NCBI GenBank assembly: GCA_900554615.1
Contig: USIB01000028.1
Coordinates: forward strand, 1-15,756
Reading direction: 5' to 3'
DNA from: an uncultured Mycoplasmatota bacterium
Lineage (GTDB): Bacteria; Bacillota_I; Bacilli_A; RF39; UBA660
DNA: 15,756 bases
This document shows positions 1-5,753 of this stretch, piece by piece. The stretch's first letter is position 1, and every line of letters begins with the position of its first letter. Under the pieces are notes generated by a model. That model saw only the letters and a program-made list of their open reading frames with translations. It was not told the DNA's origin and searched no databases. The position numbers and the translations under genes are program-made.

Positions 1-809
1 GTGTAGCATCAGTACAGCCTTCTTGGAGAGATAGAACAGAATTATTTGGTTACTTCAATGAATTCACCAAGAAGTTCAATGAAACAGAAGTATTAAAAGA
101 ACTCTATGTAGCGGGTTACACTGATGATATATATACAGTAATACTAGATGAAATGAATATTTCCAGAGTAGAATACTATTTTGCAGAGATGTTGTCAATA
201 CTAGAAATGCCAAATAAAGATGAATGGATAGTAGAATTAGTATCTAGTTCTTGGCCTGATGACCCAAAGAATATTGTCGATGGAAAATTAAAAATACCTG
301 CTAACGTGTGGTATATAGGAACAATCAATAACGATGATTCAACCTTTATGGTAACAGATAAAGTATATGATAGAGCAATGCCATTGGATATCAATGATAA
401 AGGACAAGTATTTGAACCAATCGAGACAGAAGCCCAAGATATAAATTATACATATCTAGATAAATTATTTAGTGAAGCTATGCAAAACAATCCGATATCA
501 GAAGACACCCTAAATAAAATAAATGAAATGGATGATTATGTTATTAAGCATTTCAGAATAGCTTTTGGTAATCGTATCGTGGCACATATGAAAAAGTTTG
601 TACCAGTATATGTTGCATGTGGTGGTGAAGAAGTAGATGGCGTAGATTATTTCATAGCCAGAAAAATATTAAGAAAGTTTGAGCAATTAAATATATCATA
701 CATTAGAGATGAAATAGATGGTTATATTGAATTCCTAGATAAAACATTTGGAAAAGGAAAAATGAAAGAATGCGAAGAATATTTACTTAGATTGAAAAAA
801 TTGACATAG
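1..809 (+). CDS. McrB-like AAA+ ATPase, C-terminal part (5' truncated by window edge)
   Basis: The reading frame is open from base 3 to the stop at 807-809, so the true start lies left of the window and the ATG at 153 is internal. The visible part matches the C-terminal half of an McrB/dynein-related AAA+ ATPase. It has a W-R-D-R-x-x-L-F-G-Y-F-N segment near 24-59, a Walker B-like VILDEMN followed by RVEYYFAEM (138-189), a sensor-1 GTINND (318-335) and an arginine-finger region DKVYDRA (357-377). A helical lid follows, containing RIVAHMKKFVPVY and ARKILRKFE. In the family, such ATPases hydrolyse NTP as ring oligomers and drive a partner protein, classically an McrC-type nuclease. Walker A is outside the window. 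The gene abuts the DUF2357 gene, whose AGGAGG overlaps this stop codon, so they are surely co-transcribed. The substrate and any N-terminal recognition domain cannot be seen. Confidence 0.87.
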   Translation, partial: VASVQPSWRDRTELFGYFNEFTKKFNETEVLKELYVAGYTDDIYTVILDEMNISRVEYYFAEMLSILEMPNKDEWIVELVSSSWPDDPKNIVDGKLKIPANVWYIGTINNDDSTFMVTDKVYDRAMPLDINDKGQVFEPIETEAQDINYTYLDKLFSEAMQNNPISEDTLNKINEMDDYVIKHFRIAFGNRIVAHMKKFVPVYVACGGEEVDGVDYFIARKILRKFEQLNISYIRDEIDGYIEFLDKTFGKGKMKECEEYLLRLKKLT

Positions 810-819
810 GAGGTCTAAA

Positions 820-1935
820 ATGAATGAACTAGAAATAATTAGTTTATATAATGAAGCAAATGAAGAACAAAATAATAGATTTTCTGAAAATATAAGTTCA
901 AATCTTCATGTAAAAACAGCCTATGACAGAGTAAATACAAACTTTGAATGGCTCGAAATAATGGAAGACACAATAAGATATTTAGATAATATTTTAAGAA
1001 ATCCAAACCGATTCATAATAAATGAAGAAGATATAGTAAAAATAGAATTAGCACGCCGTGTAACTGTAGAAAGTATCAAACATTTATCAAAGAACACAAA
1101 CCTAATCCAAGACTATAATAAAGAAACAGGAGATGTTCGCCCAAGCAAAATACTAAACATAAATAAAGAAGAAAGTTTTGATACATATGAAAATCGTTTT
1201 ATATATAGTTTAATCAAAAATATGAAATTCTATATAGATAGAAAAAAGAGAAATCTAGTAGAAGAGTCCTATAGCAAAGATGATAAAACCTTAGAATATA
1301 ATGCTAAGAGCAACATAGGAAAAGAAAATATTGATATAACAATGACTATCAATTCAAAAAAAAATGATAAAAAAAATAGTAAAGATGAATCAGGATTAAC
1401 CATATCAGAAAGAATAGAAAAACTAGAAACGCAAATATCTGATTTAACATCATCATCAGTATATCAAACCATAGATAAAAAGCATATATCACTAGTAACA
1501 TCTCCAATAAAAAAAACAAATGTAATACTTAAAAATGTTAATTTTCAGTATGCAGTAAAGCTTTGGAATTATATGCAATCACATATGGAAGATGATACAA
1601 CCAAGGATAAAGGTGCAAATGACTATTATGATGATGGAAAATTAAAAAAATTAATAGATGAGTCGTTTCTATTAGATTATCTAGTTCTAGATACAATAGG
1701 AAAAGAAGAATCAAAAGTAGATAAAAAAGAGGTTACCGAAAAAATAGTGGGCAATATGATAGAAAAAGTAATAACAATAGACTCAAGTATTGATGAGAAA
1801 AAAATAAAAGAGATAATAGATAAACAATATAGTATAATAAAATACAAAACAGTAGTAAATGAAAAACAAATAGAAGAACTTTATAAAAAGTATATGGATA
1901 AATACTTAGAAGATATAAGAACAATAGAAATATAG
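820..1935 (+). CDS. DUF2357-domain protein, partner of the AAA+ ATPase; no nuclease domain seen
   Basis: This 371-residue protein is soluble and has no signal peptide. Residues 100-135 (GDVRPSKILN, then FDTYENRFIYSLIKNM) and 228-250 (SPIKKTNVILKN, then a conserved Trp) resemble the DUF2357 family. These are McrC-like partners of McrB-type ATPases and are often placed in defence loci. Many relatives continue into a C-terminal PD-(D/E)XK nuclease. Here the C-terminal 110 residues are lysine- and glutamate-rich helices, and I see no convincing nuclease motif. The segment around 150-215 is charged and low in complexity, with two A-runs in the DNA (1356-1364 and 1369-1376). The ATG at 820 follows AGGAGG (808-813) with 6-base spacing. 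Translation is coupled to the ATPase upstream and to the peptidase gene downstream. The family assignment is from memory of the motif pattern; the function is unknown. Confidence 0.72.
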   Translation: MNELEIISLYNEANEEQNNRFSENISSNLHVKTAYDRVNTNFEWLEIMEDTIRYLDNILRNPNRFIINEEDIVKIELARRVTVESIKHLSKNTNLIQDYNKETGDVRPSKILNINKEESFDTYENRFIYSLIKNMKFYIDRKKRNLVEESYSKDDKTLEYNAKSNIGKENIDITMTINSKKNDKKNSKDESGLTISERIEKLETQISDLTSSSVYQTIDKKHISLVTSPIKKTNVILKNVNFQYAVKLWNYMQSHMEDDTTKDKGANDYYDDGKLKKLIDESFLLDYLVLDTIGKEESKVDKKEVTEKIVGNMIEKVITIDSSIDEKKIKEIIDKQYSIIKYKTVVNEKQIEELYKKYMDKYLEDIRTIEI

Positions 1936-1946
1936 TGGTGATTAAA

Positions 1947-2510
1947 ATGATAGAAAGAATAAAAAACAATAAAGCATTAAAAATAATATTAATGATAATT
2001 AAAGCAATAATATCCCTATTTATAGTAGTAGTAATTAGTATAATATTCATTCAAAGAATATCAAATAACAAACTCTCATTAGGAGGTTATAGTATATACA
2101 CAATCATAACAGAAAGTATGGCTCCAAAATATAAAGTGTACGATATGGTAATATCAAAAAAAATAAGTACCAATGAAATAGCAGTAGGAGATGATGTCGT
2201 ATATCAAGGGAAAAAAGATGATTTTGCCGGAAAAATAGTAACCCATAAAGTAATAAAAAAAGAAATCAGACAAGGAAAAACATACTTTCATACTAAAGGT
2301 ATTGCCAATGATGTAGAAGACCCGTTAGTAGAAGATAATCAAATATTAGGAAAAGTAGTATATAAAAGTAGGATATTAAGTTTAATAAGTAAGGTAGTAA
2401 ATAATCCATATGGTTTCTATTTTGTAGTATTTGTGCCATTTGCCATATTATTAGTAATGGAATTAATAGATATAATAGAAGAAAGAAAAGAAAAAAGTCT
2501 AAGTAGGTGA
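1947..2510 (+). CDS. sipW: SipW-like (ER-type) signal peptidase I
   Basis: This 187-residue membrane protease would cleave signal peptides of exported proteins on the outer face of the membrane. An N-terminal transmembrane helix lies at about 12-35. The catalytic serine is in TESMAPKY (Ser57). The second catalytic position is a histidine in VTHKVI (His100), in place of the lysine of ordinary bacterial signal peptidases; this is the Ser/His signature of the SipW/archaeal/ER type. The conserved KGIANDVEDP box (about 118-126) carries the acidic residue. A second transmembrane helix at about 155-175 is followed by a charged tail. The ATG at 1947 is preferred over the GTG at 1935 because the GTG lies within the Shine-Dalgarno region GGTGA (1937-1941, spacing 5). 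In Bacillus, SipW processes TasA-type matrix proteins. The adjacent TasA-like gene and further copies downstream fit that role. Confidence 0.9.
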   Translation: MIERIKNNKALKIILMIIKAIISLFIVVVISIIFIQRISNNKLSLGGYSIYTIITESMAPKYKVYDMVISKKISTNEIAVGDDVVYQGKKDDFAGKIVTHKVIKKEIRQGKTYFHTKGIANDVEDPLVEDNQILGKVVYKSRILSLISKVVNNPYGFYFVVFVPFAILLVMELIDIIEERKEKSLSR

Positions 2511-2515
2511 TACTA

Positions 2516-3109
2516 TTGAATGACAAAAAAAAGAAAAAAAAGAGAAGGATTAAATTAAGAACAATATTTTTTCTAGCCATAACTCTAGCATCAAATAGTT
2601 TTGCTTGGTTTATATACTCAACAAAAGTATCAAATAACATAACTGCAAAAGTAAGAAGTTGGCATGTAAACTTTGAAGTAGGAACAGGAGAGACAGTAGA
2701 AGAATATATAGAAATAAATATAGATTCCTTATATCCAGGTATGGAAAATTATCAAAAAGTATTAAAAGCTTCAAATAGTGGTGAAGCTGATGCTCATATA
2801 AAATATGAAATAGAAAAAGCGACTATATTAGGAGATGACCTTTTATCACTATATTTAACTGATGAAGAAATAATAAATAAAATAAGAAGTGATTATCCTT
2901 TTACTATAAACTTCAATGTATCAAATGATATAATACCAAAAGGTGGTGGCGAGGCAACAATAACAATAGATGTAAACTGGCCATATGAAAGTGGTAATGA
3001 TAAAGAAGATACTTATTGGGGTAATAGAGCATATGATTACCATAAGGAAAATAGTAATCTTCCTAGTATAAGTTTAGTAGTAAAAATAACAGCAGTTCAA
3101 GTAGAATAA
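2516..3109 (+). CDS. TasA/camelysin-like secreted protein, likely SipW substrate
   Basis: This 197-residue protein has a very basic n-region (a run of six Lys, then RR), a hydrophobic segment at about 14-29, and a probable cleavage zone NSFAWF. The rest is a beta-rich exported domain. SLYPGM (71-76) and the block WPYESGNDKEDTYWG (155-169) resemble the TasA/camelysin family of fibre-forming matrix proteins. It contains no cysteine. The start is taken as TTG at 2516, because AGGTGA at 2505-2510 sits exactly 5 bases upstream, as at other starts in this window; a GTG at 2507 would lie inside that ribosome binding site. The gene overlaps the peptidase stop through its ribosome binding site and is followed at once by a terminator, so it closes the operon. 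The first codons contain A8-G-A8, a possible slippage site. The role as a SipW-processed matrix subunit is inferred from motif and neighbourhood. Confidence 0.8.
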   Translation: MNDKKKKKKRRIKLRTIFFLAITLASNSFAWFIYSTKVSNNITAKVRSWHVNFEVGTGETVEEYIEINIDSLYPGMENYQKVLKASNSGEADAHIKYEIEKATILGDDLLSLYLTDEEIINKIRSDYPFTINFNVSNDIIPKGGGEATITIDVNWPYESGNDKEDTYWGNRAYDYHKENSNLPSISLVVKITAVQVE

Positions 3110-3131
3110 AGAAGAAAATCTTCTTTTTTTT
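3108..3131 (+). terminator. Rho-independent terminator of the ATPase-DUF2357-sipW-tasA-like operon
   Basis: A perfect 8-bp stem (AAAGAAGA at 3108-3115, TCTTCTTT at 3119-3126) with a 3-base loop overlaps the stop codon and runs into an uninterrupted T tract (3124-3131). Confidence 0.8.
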
Positions 3132-3158
3132 GCCTCTCGTGCCTAAGGTCACTCTAGG

Positions 3159-3184
3159 TTTTTGAAGCCATTTGTCTTCAAAAA
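3159..3184. terminator. Hairpin between convergent genes, possible extra terminator
   Basis: TTTTTGAAG (3159-3167) pairs perfectly with CTTCAAAAA (3176-3184) around an 8-base loop. The A and T runs are within the stem, so it can give a U-rich 3' arm on either strand. It lies between two stronger terminators facing each other. A bidirectional or back-up terminator is likely but not certain. Confidence 0.45.
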
Positions 3185-3211
3185 AAGTTTTGAGCTTATA
3201 ATCTCAAAACT
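3181..3211 (-). terminator. Rho-independent terminator of the minus-strand TasA-like gene
   Basis: AGTTTTGAG (3186-3194) pairs with CTCAAAACT (3203-3211), a 9-bp stem with an 8-base loop. Read on the minus strand, the stem is followed by a T run (the complement of the A run at 3181-3186). It sits just past the stop codon of the minus-strand gene ending at 3219. Confidence 0.75.
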
Positions 3212-3218
3212 AACGATT

Positions 3219-3803
3219 CTATTTAATTTGAATGAATGAAAGGTTAACATTCATTTTAGCTGATTTACCATTTTTGGTTGCCTCAGTATCGGCAGCATTA
3301 TCCATAGAACTATTCTCTCCATCATCCCATAGAACATATACCCTAATATTAATAGGAGACTTATTATCATTATAGAAAACAGTATTAGAAATAGATTGAT
3401 TATCTCTATCTAGATTAATAGTATTACCATTATTAATAGAATATTTAGTTGCAACCAAATCAGTAACAGAACTATCATCATTGACAGAAAAATTAATATC
3501 ATATTTAAAAGAAACATCAGCTTCTGTAGCATCAATAACAAGGTCAAAATACCCTTCACTAGTTGGTGCAATAATACCACTAGCAATATTTTCATTGCCA
3601 TCAAAAACAGGAACAATAACAGCATTAGCAGTACTTCCTTCACGGATATCCTTATTATTAACAAGAATTCTCCATCTTGCAACGTTCATACTTGCCTTTT
3701 CACTAGTAGAAGTAAGATATTTAGCATAAGATTCTTGTATAAAAAAGATACACAAAACAAAAGATAAGAAAGCTAAAATAAAAACAAAATGTCTTTTTTC
3801 CAT
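3219..3803 (-). CDS. TasA-like secreted protein on the opposite strand
   Basis: This 194-residue protein begins MEKR, then has a hydrophobic segment at 6-22 and the junction ESYAKYLTSTSE, the kind of Y-A-x-[FY] signal-peptide end seen in SipW substrates. The mature part is beta-rich. SGIIAPTSEGYFDLVID (75-91) is the pattern typical of TasA-like and camelysin-like domains (IAPG-S-G-F-like). A late WDDGENSSMDN segment (159-169) and a C-terminal MNVNLSFIQ strand occupy the place of the C-terminal motifs of its neighbours. Its only cysteine is in the membrane segment. The ATG at 3803 has AGGTGG seven bases upstream (3816 to 3811). It is transcribed alone from its own promoter, converging on the operon to its left. 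It is probably another matrix or pilus-like subunit. The family call is moderate: length and fold pattern fit, but identity to known TasA is low by eye. Confidence 0.75.
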   Translation of the reverse strand: MEKRHFVFILAFLSFVLCIFFIQESYAKYLTSTSEKASMNVARWRILVNNKDIREGSTANAVIVPVFDGNENIASGIIAPTSEGYFDLVIDATEADVSFKYDINFSVNDDSSVTDLVATKYSINNGNTINLDRDNQSISNTVFYNDNKSPINIRVYVLWDDGENSSMDNAADTEATKNGKSAKMNVNLSFIQIK

Positions 3804-3826
3804 TCACATACCACCTATCATATAAA

Positions 3827-3855
3827 ATTATAGCATAAGAATAGTCAATAAGCAA
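3827..3855 (-). promoter_or_regulatory. SigA-type extended -10 promoter for the minus-strand TasA-like gene
   Basis: On the minus strand, TTGCTT (3855 to 3850) is separated by 17 bases from a perfect TATAAT (3832 to 3827), preceded by TGC. The expected start of transcription is near 3820, giving a short leader that holds AGGTGG. Confidence 0.7.
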
Positions 3856-3908
3856 TAACTAGAAAGTAAATATAATGTCTAATATAATGTAAAATTATTA
3901 GGAGTTAA

Positions 3909-3937
3909 TTGAATCATTATAATAATTATGTTAAAAT
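3909..3937 (+). promoter_or_regulatory. SigA-type extended -10 promoter for the 3962-5681 gene pair
   Basis: TTGAAT (3909-3914), a 17-base spacer, then TAAAAT (3932-3937) preceded by TGT. It is divergent from the minus-strand promoter within the same 158-base gap, and is followed by AGGGAG (3951-3956) five bases before the ATG at 3962. Confidence 0.65.
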
Positions 3938-3961
3938 AAAGTAGAAGGTAAGGGAGTAATT

Positions 3962-4681
3962 ATGGCTAAAGAAGTAGTGGTAAAGGCAAAAAAAGTTTAT
4001 GGTAGAAAAAAGAAGTATAGTAATATAAAACTAATATTGTCAATAGTTCTTATTGTATTAGCTCTAATATTCATTGTATTAGGAGTAATATATAAAGGAG
4101 GAAAGTTCACCATAACACTAGATAAAAGATTATCTTCAGAAAGTGGAATTGTAATATATGAAGATTCAGTAATAAAAGAGTCAAAAAGAAAACTATCAGC
4201 AAGAGATTTAGAGTTTATGGATAATATATCAATAGATTGGATTCCTAAAAATATAGATACCGAAGGTGATGGATCACATAATGGAGAAAATTATATAGCT
4301 TACACATTCTACATAGAAAACGAAGGACAAAAAACAATAAACTATTGGTATACAATCATAATAGATGATGTAATAAAAAATGTAGATGAAGCTGCCAGAG
4401 TAATGGTATATTTAAATGGAGATAAAAAAGTATATGCCAAAGAAAACTCCTATACAAAAGAACCAGAAAAAGATACCATTCCATTTTATAGTAAGAAAGA
4501 AGCAGTATTAGAACAAAGAAAAGACTTTAAACCAGGTGATATAGATAAGTTCACAATTGTAATATGGTTAGAAGGTGACGACCCAGATTGTATTGATAAT
4601 ATTCTTGGTGGAGAAATAAAAATGCATATGGAAATAAGAGAAGAACATAAGGAAGAGAGTATAAATAATGAAAAAGAATAA
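3962..4681 (+). CDS. Membrane-anchored TasA-related protein with W-L-E-G-x-D-x-D-C motif
   Basis: This 239-residue protein has a basic cytoplasmic start (KAKKVYGRKKKYS), a single strong hydrophobic helix at about 22-44, then an extracellular domain and an acidic C-terminal tail. The helix lacks the SYAWF-type junction of the neighbours and runs into YKGGKF, so it may stay as an uncleaved anchor. The extracellular part includes WIPKNIDTEGDGSHNGENY (93-111), a strand AYTFYIENEG typical of TasA-like domains, and near the end IWLEGDDPDCIDN (201-213) followed by GGEIKMHM. Its only cysteine is in that last motif. The following gene has the same motif. The ATG at 3962 follows AGGGAG with 5-base spacing. 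It overlaps the next gene by 14 bases, so the pair is translationally coupled. A possible role is as anchor or assembly subunit for the neighbour; this is inference. Confidence 0.7.
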   Translation: MAKEVVVKAKKVYGRKKKYSNIKLILSIVLIVLALIFIVLGVIYKGGKFTITLDKRLSSESGIVIYEDSVIKESKRKLSARDLEFMDNISIDWIPKNIDTEGDGSHNGENYIAYTFYIENEGQKTINYWYTIIIDDVIKNVDEAARVMVYLNGDKKVYAKENSYTKEPEKDTIPFYSKKEAVLEQRKDFKPGDIDKFTIVIWLEGDDPDCIDNILGGEIKMHMEIREEHKEESINNEKE

Positions 4682-5681
4682 AAAGAAAAATAAAAATAAA
4701 AAAAGAAAGTATCGTTTATTTTATCTATTATTACTATTATTAATAACCACACTATCATTATCCGTATCATCATATGCCTGGTTTACCACCAACAGACTAG
4801 TAAAAGTAGATTTACTAAATGTAAACGTTCGAGCTCAAGGAGGTATAGAAATATCTGTAGATGGAGCAAATTGGAAATCATCAGTATCAGTAGATGACAT
4901 AGTAACAGCAGGCAATACATATCCATCAAATACAAATCAAGTACCTCTTACATTAGAAGCGGTTTCAACAGCAGGTAAAATAGAAGATGGTAAATTAATG
5001 ATTTATCATGGTAATGCAGTAAACAACACTAAAGGGGACTACATTCTTGAAACAACAAGAAGTATTGAAACAGCGTCATCAGGAGAAACATCAACAGGGA
5101 AGTTTATAACATTTGATTTATTTCTAAAAACAAATAATAACACTCAAATATATTTAACACCAGATTCAAATATAACTTATGGAGGAGATAAATCAGTAGG
5201 AATAGAAAATGCCGTTCGTATAGCATTTATTGAAGAAGGAACAACCTTTACAGGAGCTCCATTAAATACTATTCAATCATTAATAACAAATAGTCAAGAT
5301 AAAGTACATATTTGGGAACCAAACTATGATACCCATACCGAATATGGTATTGCAAATGCAAAAGATGTATATAAAATGAATATAACAAACCCATCTGAGC
5401 CATTAAGTTATGATGGTGTATCAAGTGAAATAACTAAGGCATTAGGAGTTACCACAAGTGATGCAAATGAAACAAAATATCCTTTATATTTCCAAAAAGT
5501 AAATATAGATTATTATAGCAAGAATAACTTTGATAATAATGTACAAATATTTAATATCAATAGTGGAATAACAAAAATAAAAGTATACATGTGGATAGAA
5601 GGTCAAGATGTTGATTGTGAAAACAATGCCGCTATTGGAAATGTATCATTAAATCTAAGTTTTACTACTAATCCATCTTAA
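4668..5681 (+). CDS. TasA-like secreted protein with W-I-E-G-x-D-x-D-C motif
   Basis: This 337-residue protein begins with a long Lys/Asn-rich n-region, then a leucine-rich helix at about 17-34, ending SVSSYAWFTTN, a clear SipW-type signal-peptide junction. The mature domain begins VNVRAQGGIEISVDG (52-66), a pattern found in TasA-like surface proteins. It ends with YMWIEGQDVDCENNAAIG (307-324) and a final LNLSF strand. The single cysteine is in the WIEGQDVDC motif, equivalent to that of the preceding gene. The protein is larger than its sister TasA-like proteins because of an insert between about 110 and 300. The ATG at 4668 lies inside the preceding gene, with GGAAGAGAG (4651-4659) as ribosome binding site. 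The stop codon forms part of a hairpin. It is likely a matrix subunit working with the preceding protein. Confidence 0.75.
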   Translation: MKKNKKKNKNKKRKYRLFYLLLLLLITTLSLSVSSYAWFTTNRLVKVDLLNVNVRAQGGIEISVDGANWKSSVSVDDIVTAGNTYPSNTNQVPLTLEAVSTAGKIEDGKLMIYHGNAVNNTKGDYILETTRSIETASSGETSTGKFITFDLFLKTNNNTQIYLTPDSNITYGGDKSVGIENAVRIAFIEEGTTFTGAPLNTIQSLITNSQDKVHIWEPNYDTHTEYGIANAKDVYKMNITNPSEPLSYDGVSSEITKALGVTTSDANETKYPLYFQKVNIDYYSKNNFDNNVQIFNINSGITKIKVYMWIEGQDVDCENNAAIGNVSLNLSFTTNPS

Positions 5682-5700
5682 AATAAGATGGATTTAATTT
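5671..5700 (+). terminator. Hairpin at the end of the second TasA-like operon, probable terminator
   Basis: ATCCATCTTA (5671-5680) pairs perfectly with TAAGATGGAT (5684-5693) around a 3-base loop. The left arm includes the end of the coding sequence and part of the stop codon. The following TTAATTT is T-rich but interrupted, so termination may be partial, with read-through to the giant gene. Confidence 0.6.
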
Positions 5701-5726
5701 ACTTCTTCGACATAATATGATATACT
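5698..5726 (+). promoter_or_regulatory. Extended -10 promoter for the giant surface protein
   Basis: TTTACT (5698-5703), a 17-base spacer, then TATACT (5721-5726) preceded by TGA. Two nearby TATGAT sequences (5716-5721 and 5730-5735) are alternative -10 boxes; the second pairs with TCGACA at 5707-5712, also at 17 bases. The chosen one has the best overall fit, with a leader of about 20 bases. Confidence 0.55.
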
Positions 5727-5742
5727 TAATATGATGGATAGT

Positions 5743-5748
5743 AGGTGG
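5743..5748 (+). promoter_or_regulatory. Ribosome binding site that fixes the giant gene start
   Basis: AGGTGG lies 5 bases before the ATG at 5754. The upstream in-frame GTG at 5745 is inside this site and so is unlikely to be the start. Confidence 0.75.
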
Positions 5749-5753
5749 TAAGA

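Noticed and set aside
153..155. ATG as start of the ATPase gene
   Set aside because: The frame is open upstream to the window edge, and the upstream residues continue the ATPase, including the first part of Walker B just before this ATG.
1733..2640. Minus-strand frames rich in Leu/Ile opposite the peptidase and its neighbours
   Set aside because: They look hydrophobic only because they mirror Lys/Asn/Ile-rich coding DNA; no start signals are present.
3481..3729. 82-residue plus-strand frame
   Set aside because: It is antisense to the well-supported TasA-like gene, has no ribosome binding site and has no recognisable domain.
3827..3848. TTGACT (3848 to 3843) as the -35 for the minus-strand gene
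   Set aside because: It is only 10 bases from the TATAAT; TTGCTT at 3855 to 3850 gives the correct 17-base spacing.
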